Below are positions 7,452-15,352 of a DNA stretch of 36,265 nt, in pieces (positions within the stretch are counted from its first letter, which is position 1; each line of letters starts with the position of its first letter). The notes beneath the pieces are model-generated. The model saw only the letters and a program-made list of their open reading frames with translations. It did not search any database and had not been told where the DNA came from. This DNA is from Nitriliruptoraceae bacterium (GTDB lineage: Bacteria; Actinomycetota; Nitriliruptoria; Nitriliruptorales; Nitriliruptoraceae). The position numbers were made by a program, and so were the translations under genes. Location of the stretch: contig JAFIEQ010000026.1 of assembly GCA_020832455.1 (NCBI GenBank), positions 1 to 36,265 of the forward strand. Direction: 5' to 3'.

Positions 7452-8594
7452 TCACCCGCTGGCCAGGGGTGCGTCGCGGCCTGAACGGTCGCTGCGGTCG
7501 GGGTACTCGATGACGAAGCAGGCACCGGTGGGGGCGGCGGACTCGTAGCGGATGTCGCCCCCGTCGTCCTTGACGAGCCGTTCGACGATCTGGAGTCCGA
7601 GCCCGAGTCCACCTCGGCTGCCTGGTTCCGCCTGGCGGAAGGGCTCGAACAGGTAGGGCAGGAAGTCCGGGTCGACGCCGACCCCGTGGTCGCGCACCTC
7701 GAGCCGAACGGTGTCGACGGTCCGGGTGGCCCGCACCTCGATGGGGGGAGCTCCGTACCGTTCGGCGTTGGTGAGCAGGTTGGCGATGACCCGGACGAGG
7801 TGACCCCGGACACCCGTGACCTCGAGGTCGGGCGGAACGCTCACCGTGACCGAGCCGGGGTCGATGGTGCTGGCCTCGATGCCCTCGTCGATGGCCTCGG
7901 CGAGGGGGAAGCGTGTCGGTGGTGCCGGATCCTCGTGGTCGAGTGCGCTGGCCAACAGCAGATCGCCGACGAGGTCCGAGAGCCGGCGTGACTGTCGCTT
8001 CGCCGCCGCCCAGAGGCGGGTGGCCTTGGGCGGCCACTGGTCCACTGGCAGGAGGCGATCGAGCGTGCTGAGTGCGCCGACGATCACCGTGATCGGGGTC
8101 CGCAACTCGTGCGCGGCGACCGTCACGAACTCGGACTTGAGCCGGTTGGTCTCCTCGAGCTGCTCGCGCAACTGGTCCTGCATCAAGATGATGTCCTGGA
8201 GCCGTCGGACCGCGGTGTGCCGATCGAGCGCGTAGCGGATCGCGTGCGCCACGACGGGGGGCTCGAGGCCGTTCTTCGACAGGAAATCCTGCACCCCCTC
8301 CTGGAGCGCGCGCTCGGGCAGATGCTCGCTGCTGGTACCCGTGAGGACGATCAGCGGGGTATCCGCGAGGTTGGCACGCACGTGGAGCACGGTGTCGAGC
8401 CCCTGGCTGTCCGGCAGGTGCAGATCGACCAGCGCGACATCGAACCGGTTGCCCTCGACCAGGGGTGGGACCTCCGCCAACGACCTGGCCCGGACGAGTT
8501 CGGCTCGCAGGTCGGTCTCTGCGAGCAGCAGCGCGAGCAGGCGGGCGTCACCATCGTCGTCCTCGACCAGGAGCACGCTGAGTGGGGAACTCAT
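7452..8594 (-). CDS. hybrid REC-histidine kinase
   Basis: A 380-aa soluble protein with an N-terminal receiver domain followed by a transmitter. REC spans residues 5-120, with acidic cluster EDDDGD, phospho-acceptor Asp57 in VALVDLHLPD and Lys107. A coiled linker (130-155) leads to HisKA with His162 in AAHELRTPIT. The HATPase domain has the N box NLLTNAERYG (about 272-281), DHGVGVD, LFEPFRQ and GGLGLGLQIV. The REC-HisKA order suggests it receives phosphate or a signal from the upstream modules and then acts as kinase or phosphatase. No membrane segment. Its start overlaps the response regulator stop by four bases, so it is the last gene of the minus-strand operon. Confidence 0.93.
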   Translation of the reverse strand: MSSPLSVLLVEDDDGDARLLALLLAETDLRAELVRARSLAEVPPLVEGNRFDVALVDLHLPDSQGLDTVLHVRANLADTPLIVLTGTSSEHLPERALQEGVQDFLSKNGLEPPVVAHAIRYALDRHTAVRRLQDIILMQDQLREQLEETNRLKSEFVTVAAHELRTPITVIVGALSTLDRLLPVDQWPPKATRLWAAAKRQSRRLSDLVGDLLLASALDHEDPAPPTRFPLAEAIDEGIEASTIDPGSVTVSVPPDLEVTGVRGHLVRVIANLLTNAERYGAPPIEVRATRTVDTVRLEVRDHGVGVDPDFLPYLFEPFRQAEPGSRGGLGLGLQIVERLVKDDGGDIRYESAAPTGACFVIEYPDRSDRSGRDAPLASG

Positions 8595-9052
8595 GCCGAC
8601 ATCTCGGGGGTCTCCGCGGTCTGCGACCAGAAGCGGGTCACCTGCCGCAGGACCTCGAGGTAGTCGTCGAGGTCCATCGGCTTGGTGACGTAGGCGTTGG
8701 CGTAGCGCTCGTAGCTGGTGAGCACGTCGTGTTCCCTCGCCGAGGTGGTCAAGATGTTGACGGGGATCGATCGCAGTGCGGGGTCGGCCTTGATCTCCCG
8801 TAGGACCTCGTGGCCGTGCATGCCCGGGAGGTTGAGGTCGAGCAGGATCAGGTCCGGCTTCCGCACCTGCCGATACGGCGGTTGGCGTCGCAGGTAGCGC
8901 AGCGCCGTGTGGCCGTCGGCGACCACCGTCAGCTCGTGCTGAGGAGCCACGTCGTGCAGCGCGACCCGGGTCAGGCGTGCGTCGCCGGGGTCGTCCTCGA
9001 TCAACAGGATCTGCAGTGGCCCGATGTGCTCTTGGAGGCGTGGATCGCTCAT
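8591..9052 (-). CDS. single-domain response regulator (CheY-like/Rcp1 type)
   Basis: A 153-aa stand-alone receiver domain without an output domain. The acidic pair is ED at 19-20, phospho-acceptor Asp72 is in LILLDLNLPGMHG, the switch Thr follows at NILTTS, and Lys124 is in YVTKPMD. The insertion after helix 2 (LRRQPPYRQVRKPDL) is typical of Rcp1-like regulators that partner phytochrome-type kinases. It overlaps the kinase core stop (4 nt) and the hybrid kinase start (4 nt). Lacking a DNA-binding domain, it probably shuttles phosphoryl groups between the kinase core and the hybrid kinase. Confidence 0.94.
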   Translation of the reverse strand: MSDPRLQEHIGPLQILLIEDDPGDARLTRVALHDVAPQHELTVVADGHTALRYLRRQPPYRQVRKPDLILLDLNLPGMHGHEVLREIKADPALRSIPVNILTTSAREHDVLTSYERYANAYVTKPMDLDDYLEVLRQVTRFWSQTAETPEMSA

Positions 9053-9759
9053 GGTGAACCCTCCGTCGTCAGGGGGAGCGTGAGCTCCACCTCGGTGCCG
9101 TGGTGGATGTCCGGCACGATGCGGATCGTTCCACCGCCTCGCTCGACCAGCCGTCGGCAGATCGTCAGACCGAGCCCGGTGCCCGGCTGCTGTGGGTCGC
9201 GATGCAGACGCTGGAACAACCCGAAGACCTGTTCGGCCTGCTCGGGCGGGATGCCGATGCCGGCGTCGGCGACGACGAGCACGGCCTCGGTGTCGGTGCA
9301 CCGTGACCGGATGGTGATCCGGGGCGGTTGCCCACCGTGGAACTTCAACGCGTTGTCGATGAGGTTCCTCAAGACCTGGGCCAGGGCGGTGGGGTCGGCA
9401 TCGACGATCGGCAGCTGCGGTGTGATCGTGATCTCGGCACCGCTGGCGGCGACCTTCGAGCTCAGATCGCCGAGTACCTGATCGAGGAGCTCGTCCAGAG
9501 CGACCGGTTGCCGTGCCATGTCCACACGACCTGCGCGGGAGTAGCGCAGCAGATCGTCGATGAGGTGCTGCATGCGCTTCGCGCCATCCACCGCGTAGTC
9601 CATGAACTCGCCGGCCTCCTCGTCGAGCTGGTCGGCGTAGCGGCGCTGCAGCAGCTGGGTGTAGCTGGCGATCTTGCGCAGGGGCTCCTGGAGGTCGTGG
9701 GAGGCGACGAAGGCGAACTGTTCGAGTTCCTGGTTGGAGCGCCGCAGGTCGTCGAGCAC
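9049..9759 (-). CDS. histidine-kinase core (3' part of a TGA-split sensor kinase)
   Basis: A 236-aa transmitter module of the phytochrome-like subclass. The H box VASHDLQEPLRKI has His21; LRNLIDNALKFHG is the N box; VVADAGIGIP, VFGLFQRLHR and GTGLGLTI are the ATP-binding motifs. It starts at GTG 9759 if reinitiated, with ggag nine bases upstream. The reading frame continues upstream without shift: PALLEREAV directly follows the in-frame TGA at 9784-9786 that ends the membrane sensor. The two parts therefore look like one ~649-codon kinase. Either a nonsense mutation or base error separates them, or they are expressed by reinitiation or readthrough (the stop context is TGAC, known to be leaky). 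Confidence 0.9.
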   Translation of the reverse strand: MLDDLRRSNQELEQFAFVASHDLQEPLRKIASYTQLLQRRYADQLDEEAGEFMDYAVDGAKRMQHLIDDLLRYSRAGRVDMARQPVALDELLDQVLGDLSSKVAASGAEITITPQLPIVDADPTALAQVLRNLIDNALKFHGGQPPRITIRSRCTDTEAVLVVADAGIGIPPEQAEQVFGLFQRLHRDPQQPGTGLGLTICRRLVERGGGTIRIVPDIHHGTEVELTLPLTTEGSP

Positions 9760-9783
9760 GGCTTCGCGCTCCAGCAGCGCCGG

Positions 9784-10998
9784 TCAGGAGCTGGCCAGCA
9801 CGCGTGCGATCGCCTCCAGATCGTCGCCGGCGCTGTTCTCGGGCGTACCGACGAGCACCAGCGCCCCGCCGCCGGCACCGTGGACCTCGACCGGGACCTC
9901 GACGTGTCCGCCCCCGGTGGGCACGACCTCGGAGCTGGCCAGCCGATCGCGCTTCGGCTGCCAGCGCACGTCGGTGACCCCGAGGAGACCGCTGAGGCCA
10001 CGCTCCAGATCCGGAAGCGCCTCTGCCATCGACTGCGAACGGTTCGTGCACTCCACGATCTCGGTCGAGGCACCGAGCACCCGTTGGCGTTGCCACAGGT
10101 CCCCGTTGAGCCGGGCGAGCCGGGAACTCTGGCCCTCCAGTCGGTGTACCAGCCCGACACCCACCAGACCGGAAACGAGCAGCAGGCCCCAGACCGCCCA
10201 GCTCGCAGCACCGGTCCAGCCCGCGGCACCCACGAACAGCTCCGACTCCCGGATCGCGAGGAACGAGACCCACCCCGCGGACGGTCCCTGATGTCCGAAC
10301 AGCACCCACCGCTGCCCGTCGACGTCGACGGTCTCCATGCCCGTTGCCGGCGGTGTGCCGGACACGATGCCGGCGAGGGAGCTCGGATCGAGACGGTCGC
10401 CTCCCTGGGCGAGCACCACCTCCCCGTCAGGCGAGACCAGCAGCCGTACCGTGCGACCCGTCGCGGGCGCATCGTTCATGAGATCGATCAGTGCCGAGGA
10501 GTTCAGCCCGATCCAGCCCTGCCTCGTGGTGCCGTCCTCGGCCGTGACCGCGACCGTCAGCGCGGAACCCAGCCCCGACATCTCGGTCGTGACCCACCGC
10601 CCATCGGGTGGTGGCGAGGGCGTTCCGACCGGTACCCCCGTCGAGGATGCGATCACCGCGCCCGCGTCGTCCAGGATCCGGACGGCATCCAGGTCGCTGG
10701 CCTGCAGCCACGGTTGGAGCGCGTCGTCGTCGATCGGGAACTCGGGCGACCCGAGATCGTCGACCGTTCCAGCGAGGTAGGCGGAGAGGAAGGACGCGGT
10801 CACCAGCGCGCGACCATCGAACCGTTCCAGGTTGGCGGTGCGAAGCTCGGTCTGGGACCTGGAGATCGACCAGCCAGTCGCGCCAACCACGATCAGCAGC
10901 GCGAGAAGTGTGAGCGCGGTCGGGCGCAGGATCGACATCCGGATGCCGCTGACGCGGACACCACTGCGTGTGTCGGATCGCTCCCTGGCTGCGGGCAC
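9784..10998 (-). CDS. membrane sensor module (5' part of the split histidine kinase)
   Basis: A 404-aa sensor. TM1 lies at about residues 26-44 (TALTLLALLIVVGATGWSI), an extracytoplasmic sensory domain at about 45-262, and TM2 at about 265-285 (WAVWGLLLVSGLVGVGLVH). A coiled linker and a GAF-like domain (about 310-400) follow, ending ARVLASS and the TGA. No kinase motifs are present before the stop; they continue in the same frame downstream. The start chosen is GTG 10998, with ggaggg seven bases upstream; ATG at about 10938 (MSILRP) is an alternative. The extracellular region looks like a Cache/CHASE-type fold by length and topology, and the ligand is unknown. First gene of the phosphorelay operon. 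Confidence 0.85.
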   Translation of the reverse strand: MPAARERSDTRSGVRVSGIRMSILRPTALTLLALLIVVGATGWSISRSQTELRTANLERFDGRALVTASFLSAYLAGTVDDLGSPEFPIDDDALQPWLQASDLDAVRILDDAGAVIASSTGVPVGTPSPPPDGRWVTTEMSGLGSALTVAVTAEDGTTRQGWIGLNSSALIDLMNDAPATGRTVRLLVSPDGEVVLAQGGDRLDPSSLAGIVSGTPPATGMETVDVDGQRWVLFGHQGPSAGWVSFLAIRESELFVGAAGWTGAASWAVWGLLLVSGLVGVGLVHRLEGQSSRLARLNGDLWQRQRVLGASTEIVECTNRSQSMAEALPDLERGLSGLLGVTDVRWQPKRDRLASSEVVPTGGGHVEVPVEVHGAGGGALVLVGTPENSAGDDLEAIARVLASS

Positions 10999-11101
10999 GG
11001 CCGGGCCCTCCGGTCACCCTTGACCCGAACGGGGGCGGCAGGGCGACCTGTAGATCGGCGAGCGCACCCGTTTGGCGATGCCCACCGAGTCGAACCTCCA
11101 T

Positions 11102-11107
11102 CATCCT
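11102..11107 (-). promoter_or_regulatory. -10 candidate (TAGGAT) upstream of the sensor kinase
   Basis: On the minus strand TAGGAT lies about 100 bases upstream of the sensor start in the 212-bp gap 10999-11210. No good -35 is visible, so confidence is low. The rest of this gap holds no gene. Confidence 0.25.
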
Positions 11108-11210
11108 ACGCACCGGGCGTCACCGCACCAGAGCACTTCGGCACCCGAGCGTGAGCGACGATCCCGCCCCATCCGAACGCGGCGACACCCGGACGCCCGA
11201 CGCCTGATCG

Positions 11211-12335
11211 TCAGCTGCGGTGCGTCGCCCTGCGGTAGCTGTCGCCCCGTTCGTCCCCGGTCCGCTCCCAACGCGACACCACCGTCGGACCGGCATCGAG
11301 CTGGATCTCGGCGGACCAGCGGTAGGTGGTCGGCCAACGCCGGAACACCGGCAGGACACGCGTCACGATGCGCAGCAGCGGCGGGAGTCCGGGGGCTGGC
11401 CGCCAGGGGCGGGTGACCTGCAGATCCACCCGCAGGTCGTCGCCCCGACGGGTCACCGACCAGTTCCCACCGGTGATCGGCCGGGACACCACCTCGACCG
11501 TCCAGGTACCGGTGACGGTCTCGTCCGCTGCGATCCCGTCGAGCGATGGCAGCGGTGGAACGAACGACAGCTCGGCGGTCCGGTCGCCCTCACCGGCTCG
11601 GAGGCCGGCGATCCCCTGGCCGTCCGGGGTCAGCACGACGGGCGCCGGGTCGCTCGGGTCCACCGGTGTCAGCGTCCGGGTCCCCGCCGGGCAGACGGTC
11701 GCGACCACCAACGGTCCGGCCGCCTTGATCAGGTGTCTCCGGTGCAGCGCTCGCCCGGGGAGGGTCCCCGTGGGGACGTCGATCCCGTCGATGGCGATCC
11801 TCGGCCGATGGCTCGTCCGACGCAGGAGGTCGAACCCCTGGAGGAACACGAGACCGAGCGAGACCGGCGACTCGATCGCGGCGCCGACCGGCGCGAGCAG
11901 CTCGCCGGTCCGGCGAGGACCTGCGTCGGTGTCGTCGAGCGCGATCTCGATCAGCCTGCCGTCCCGGTCGTGGAACCGGACCTCGGCGCGGACCCCGTCG
12001 GCGGTGACCTCGAGCAGGTCGCGCTCGAAGCGGATCTCGTCCCACCCGCCGGTCCCGCCACCGATCTCGTAGGTGGCGGGGTCGAGCCGCAGCCCTTCGG
12101 TCAGGTAGTAGTCGACGCGTCGGTCGGCCCGACGCGACAGGAACGCGAGCAGGCCGCGTCCGTGCACGTCGTCGTCGAACCACTGCAGTTCCACCCCGTC
12201 GTAGACGTCGTGGTCGAGCTCACCGTTCACGAACGCAGCGATGACAGCGACCTTCAGGTCGAACGGACACCACAGGGATGGCGCGGGAACCCGCGTCTCG
12301 GTGACGGGCTCGGACGTCGACGGTGTGGTGGTCAT
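11211..12335 (-). CDS. unknown 374-aa protein
   Basis: A protein I do not recognise. It has no signal peptide or membrane segment. The composition suggests a beta-rich soluble fold: many short strands, such as WDEIRFERDLLEVTADGVRAEVRFHDRDGRLIEIAL (about residues 98-133) and TGTWTVEVVSRPITGGNWSVTRRGDDLRVDLQVTRPW. This resembles lipocalin-like or CrtC/AttH-like beta-barrel layouts, but that is only a pattern impression. A segment reading PPLLRIVTRVLPVFRRWPTTYRWSAEI precedes the end. It starts at ATG 12335, divergent from the GNAT-membrane gene across a 227-bp gap holding a consensus promoter, so the two may be co-regulated, possibly by the TetR protein downstream. Confidence 0.75.
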   Translation of the reverse strand: MTTTPSTSEPVTETRVPAPSLWCPFDLKVAVIAAFVNGELDHDVYDGVELQWFDDDVHGRGLLAFLSRRADRRVDYYLTEGLRLDPATYEIGGGTGGWDEIRFERDLLEVTADGVRAEVRFHDRDGRLIEIALDDTDAGPRRTGELLAPVGAAIESPVSLGLVFLQGFDLLRRTSHRPRIAIDGIDVPTGTLPGRALHRRHLIKAAGPLVVATVCPAGTRTLTPVDPSDPAPVVLTPDGQGIAGLRAGEGDRTAELSFVPPLPSLDGIAADETVTGTWTVEVVSRPITGGNWSVTRRGDDLRVDLQVTRPWRPAPGLPPLLRIVTRVLPVFRRWPTTYRWSAEIQLDAGPTVVSRWERTGDERGDSYRRATHRS

Positions 12336-12510
12336 CGTTGGGTCTCCTGCGCGAGCGCGGGCCCCATGGCCCCGCCTTCCGGTGGACGGAGGCGCTCTCC
12401 AGGCCAGGATGGAGGCGCGGTGCCCGTCGCTCCAGAGCCGGAGGTCCTCCGCTCGTCGCGGATGGACCTGTCCGCCGCGACCGTCGACGGCTCGCGGCTC
12501 GATGTCGCGT

Positions 12511-12538
12511 TTGACACGAAGCTATCGTCTGTTAGGTT
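12511..12538 (+). promoter_or_regulatory. consensus sigma-70 promoter for the GNAT-membrane gene
   Basis: A perfect -35 TTGACA (12511-12516), a 16-bp spacer and -10 TAGGTT (12533-12538) place the start at about 12545, a short leader before ATG 12563. The stretch 12517-12560 is unusually AT-rich here and contains a direct repeat tatcg (12523-12527 and 12538-12542) and ggtta/gttacc partial dyads, so it may hold an operator. Confidence 0.65.
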
Positions 12539-12562
12539 ATCGCTAGTTACCTTCACTGTTCG

Positions 12563-13711
12563 ATGATGGAGACCACGATGATCCGCCCGTCCGACCAGAC
12601 CCACTCCCCCAGCACCGCCGAGGCAGCGACGGTGACGGTCCGCGCGATGCACGAGGGCGAGGAGCCCCAGGTCCGTGCGGTCGCAACCCGGGCGTTCGAC
12701 CCGTTCGACCGGCTGCTGTTCTCCACCCGCGGACGCGAGACGCTCGTCGCGGTGGACGGCGACGACCGCGTCGTCGGCGGCGTGGTGCTGCACGCCACCT
12801 CGGCAGGCCGGTTGGGACCGCTCGGGATCGTTCATTTCATCTTCGCCGACCCTGAGGTGCCCGTCCGCGGCATCGGCACGGTGCTGCGCGATGCGGCCGA
12901 CGCCCGCTTCGCCGAGCTCGGATGCGTGGAGACCTCCGCACGGATCGACGTGACCAACTCCGCGTCGCAGGCACTGCACCGTGCCGGCGGCTACCGACCC
13001 ACCACGGCCACCGACCAGCTGCGCCGGTGGGGGTGGCGGATGCCGCTGCGCTGGTTGCAGGCCGGCACCGGCTTCGACCCCGGCATGCAGCTGTGGCTGC
13101 GGCCCGCACCGCAGGAGCCCACGGCACCTGCACCAGGGCGGGCGCTGGCGGTCACCGCCGCGCTGAACCTGCTGCTGTTGGCCCTGGTCGCCTGGCGGGC
13201 GCCACGGTCCGACGCCGATGCGCTGGCGGTCGCGGGCACGCTGCTCGTGACCGTCGCGGTGTTCCTCGGTCTGCGGGAGGCCGCCATCCGGCTGGCCGCA
13301 CGCCGCGAGCGCCTGCAGCTGGGGCACGTGCCGTGGAGCAACGGGCTCGGCCTGGCCGGGCTGCTGGCCGTGGCGGTCGGCGTGTGGTTCCCGCTCACCG
13401 GGTCCTCGACCTCGACCCGGCCGGGATGGCGCCACGACCGGGAGGCGGCGGCGCTCGGCCGCAGCCACCTCGCCGGTGCCCTGGTCGTCGGCGCGCTGGC
13501 CTGGACGGCCGTGCTCGTCGAGCCGACCGGTGGCTGGCTCGCCTGGGACGAGGTCCGCCGCGCCGCGGTCATGCTGGCCCTGTTCGACCTCACGCTCGGG
13601 TTCCCCCCGATGATCGGCACGGCCGCCCGGCACGTGCGTACCTGGTCGCCCTGGACCTGGGGCATGCTGGCGCTGCTCGGCGCCGGACCGCTGCTCACGA
13701 CCCTGCTCTGA
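12563..13711 (+). CDS. GNAT acetyltransferase fused to a six-span membrane domain
   Basis: A 382-aa fusion. Residues about 23-150 form a GNAT fold: the acetyl-CoA pyrophosphate loop resembles VRGIGTVL (101-108), followed by the helix RDAADARFAELG and a strand with ARIDVTNSASQALHRAGGY typical of GNAT motif B. From about residue 190 there are six hydrophobic segments, including ALAVTAALNLLLLALVAW, LAVAGTLLVTVAVFLGL, HLAGALVVGALAWTAVLV and WGMLALLGAGPLLTTLL. The enzyme is thus anchored at the membrane with the catalytic domain presumably cytoplasmic. The substrate is unknown. It is followed after 78 bp by a TetR regulator on the same strand. ATG 12563 is chosen; ATG 12578 is an alternative. Confidence 0.85.
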   Translation: MMETTMIRPSDQTHSPSTAEAATVTVRAMHEGEEPQVRAVATRAFDPFDRLLFSTRGRETLVAVDGDDRVVGGVVLHATSAGRLGPLGIVHFIFADPEVPVRGIGTVLRDAADARFAELGCVETSARIDVTNSASQALHRAGGYRPTTATDQLRRWGWRMPLRWLQAGTGFDPGMQLWLRPAPQEPTAPAPGRALAVTAALNLLLLALVAWRAPRSDADALAVAGTLLVTVAVFLGLREAAIRLAARRERLQLGHVPWSNGLGLAGLLAVAVGVWFPLTGSSTSTRPGWRHDREAAALGRSHLAGALVVGALAWTAVLVEPTGGWLAWDEVRRAAVMLALFDLTLGFPPMIGTAARHVRTWSPWTWGMLALLGAGPLLTTLL

Positions 13712-13789
13712 ACGACACCCGGGTGGTGGCCTCGCACCGGCGCGACCGGACGCACACCACCCGACGGCGCGACGACCGACAGGACCTCG

Positions 13790-14401
13790 ATGGCACGCAC
13801 CCGCGCGGCCCGCGGCGACGGCGATCTGCTGCGTGACGAACTGCTGGACGCGGCCGAGCAACTGCTGAACGAGGCAGGCGACGAGCGGGCCGTCACCATC
13901 CGCGCCATCGTCGACCGGGTCGGGGTCACACCCCCGTCGCTGTACCGCCACTTCGACTCCAAGGAGGAGCTGATCCGACAGGCCGTCGCCAGACGGTTCG
14001 GTGCGCTCGCCCGGGCGATCGGCGAGGGTGCCGGTCCCCCGGCCGCCGCCGGCGACGCGGCCGGCGCGCTGCGGGGCGGCTGTCTGGGCTACCTCGACTG
14101 GGCCGCCAGCGAACCCGGCGGCTACGCCCTGCTGTTCTCCAGCCGACGCGAGACGCTGCTGTCCCCCGACGGCCCATCGGGCACGGAGGCCTTCGACGCC
14201 CTCGCCGGCGGGATCGCCGGCTGCCAGCAGGCCGGGGTCGCCCGCGACGGGGACCCGCAACGCATGGCCATGCTGGTCTGGGCCGGCCTGCACGGCCTCG
14301 GCAGCCTCATCGGCGCCCGGCCGACCATCGCCTGGCCCCCACGCGAGCAGCTCGTCGACGACCTGCTCACCGGACTGGTCGGCCTGCCCCCGCGCGGGTG
14401 A
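13790..14401 (+). CDS. TetR-family transcriptional regulator
   Basis: A 203-aa regulator. The N-terminal helix-turn-helix is clear: ELLDAAEQLLNEAGDERAVTIRAIVDRVGVTPPSLYRHFDSKEELIRQAV (about residues 18-67), with the recognition helix around TPPSLYRHF. The C-terminal ligand/dimerisation domain is alpha-helical, with YLDWAASEPGGYALLFSSRRE resembling the WHG (TetR_C_33-like) class. It lies downstream of the GNAT-membrane gene and probably regulates that promoter (12511-12560) and perhaps itself; that is inference from adjacency. The tandem repeat array begins about 50 bases after its stop. Confidence 0.92.
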   Translation: MARTRAARGDGDLLRDELLDAAEQLLNEAGDERAVTIRAIVDRVGVTPPSLYRHFDSKEELIRQAVARRFGALARAIGEGAGPPAAAGDAAGALRGGCLGYLDWAASEPGGYALLFSSRRETLLSPDGPSGTEAFDALAGGIAGCQQAGVARDGDPQRMAMLVWAGLHGLGSLIGARPTIAWPPREQLVDDLLTGLVGLPPRG

Positions 14402-14451
14402 GCCCGCGCGGGTGAGCCCGTGCGCGTGGCTCCGACGAGGGTGACGCCCCG

Positions 14452-14553
14452 CGGGATGACCGCCCGGCGGGATGACCGCCCGGCGGGGTGACGCCCGGCG
14501 GGGTGACGCCCGGCGGGTGAGCGCCCGGCGGGGTGACGCCTGCCGGGGTGACC
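14452..14553 (+). repeat. tandem 15/16-bp hairpin-forming repeat array
   Basis: About six and a half copies of a 15-16-bp unit, consensus cggggtgacgcccgg: two identical 16-mers, then four 15-mers with small changes, then a partial copy. Each unit boundary forms a ggcg/cgcc mini-dyad, so the array can fold into alternative short hairpins. It sits in the 236-bp gap between tetR and the small membrane protein gene. There is no open frame with coding character across it; the Pro-Gly peptides seen on the minus strand are a by-product of the repeat. Confidence 0.8.
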
Positions 14554-14637
14554 ACCCCAGCGCGACGCGCCGGTACCGACCATCGACCTGCACGTCCCAC
14601 GATCCACGATCCACGCACGGCGACACCAGGAGCACCG

Positions 14638-14919
14638 ATGCCGCATCACGACGACCACCACTCCCGCACCAGCGCCAAGGACCCGGCGTCCCCCACCCGC
14701 GCGCGACGGCTCCGTGACGCGCTCACGCGCCACCCGGTCGCCATCGGGTTCCTCGGCGTGCTCGTTGCGGCGCTCATCTTCCTGCTCGGTGTCCGGGCCG
14801 GTGAGGCGATCTACCTCGCCGTCGAGGGCGACCGCTCCATGGCGGCCGGGCTCGCGGCCGCGATCGTGGCGATCCTCGCCGCCGTCATCGGCGTCCGCGT
14901 GTGGCTCGGCCGGCGCTGA
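14638..14919 (+). CDS. small two-span membrane protein, unknown
   Basis: A 93-aa protein starting at ATG 14638 with aggag at 14628-14632. A His-rich hydrophilic N-terminus (MPHHDDHHSRTS) and a basic stretch (RARRLRDALTRH) are followed by two predicted membrane helices, AIGFLGVLVAALIFLLGV and AGLAAAIVAILAAVIGVRVWL, and it ends in WLGRR. No family is recognised. The His/Asp N-terminus could bind metal, but that is speculation. It is the last gene before the tRNA-associated island. Confidence 0.75.
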   Translation: MPHHDDHHSRTSAKDPASPTRARRLRDALTRHPVAIGFLGVLVAALIFLLGVRAGEAIYLAVEGDRSMAAGLAAAIVAILAAVIGVRVWLGRR

Positions 14920-15150
14920 CGCCGCCGCGCGACACGAGCGTCACGGGACGCCCACCGGCACCCTCGCGGATCGGGCCGGGCGCGCGTCGAAGGTCAGCGA
15001 GGTCGGGCCGCGCCCGACCCCCGGGGAGAGAGCCCGGCGAGTCCGATCTGCTTCGACAGCCGGCCAGGCGAGGGCGGGTCGATCCGGCCGCGATCGCCGC
15101 GGCGGACGCCGGCTCTCGACCGTCGGGGTCCTCGATCCCCCGGGAACGCA

Positions 15151-15176
15151 GGAACCCCCGCCGAAGCGGGGGTTCC
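15151..15176 (-). terminator. UUCG-loop terminator (original tRNA terminator)
   Basis: A perfect 11-bp stem (15151-15161 with 15166-15176) with, on the minus strand, a TTCG tetraloop. It lies four bases beyond the tRNA 3' fragment at 15181, exactly where a minus-strand tRNA terminator would be, so it is probably the chromosomal terminator displaced by the island. Confidence 0.75.
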
Positions 15177-15180
15177 GAGG

Positions 15181-15226
15181 AGTAGCGGGGGCAGGATTTG
15201 AACCTGCGACCTCCGGGTTCTGAGCC
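15181..15226 (-). repeat. attL: displaced 3' half of initiator tRNA-Met
   Basis: The minus strand reads as the 3' half of a tRNA from the anticodon loop through the T arm to the acceptor. 39 bases (15181-15219) are identical to 24957-24995 inside the intact tRNA-Met gene; after one mismatch six more bases match, then similarity ends. It lacks the 5' half, so it is not a functional tRNA. This is the classic scar left when an element integrates into a tRNA 3' end. Confidence 0.88.
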
Positions 15227-15352
15227 ACTCTCCAGATATATCAATGCATTTCGCTCGACACCGGCCGGTCTCAAGAACCGCCTCTGAACAGGCATTATGT
15301 GATTATGTCGTCTCCGCAGTTCCGGCCCGTTTTCGTCGCTCTCAGGAATTTG

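Noticed and set aside
4583..7813. Very long minus-strand open frames opposite the P-type ATPase (up to 1076 codons)
   Set aside because: They are shadows of the high-GC ATPase gene. Their translations are Arg/Gly/His-rich without any domain, whereas the plus frame has all P-type motifs.
9784..9786. Selenocysteine or opal recoding at the kinase TGA
   Set aside because: No SECIS-like hairpin was recognised after the stop, and the position is a linker with no reason for selenocysteine. The second interrupted frame uses TAG, so there is no consistent recoding.
14367..14618. Minus-strand collagen-like PPGVTPPG peptide
   Set aside because: It is just the translation of the tandem 15/16-mer array; there is no ribosome binding site and no coding sequence beyond it.
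15181..15226. A tRNA-Leu (CAG anticodon) gene
   Set aside because: Only the 3' half is present, the variable loop is too short for tRNA-Leu, and 39 bases equal the tRNA-Met gene. It is an attachment-site fragment.
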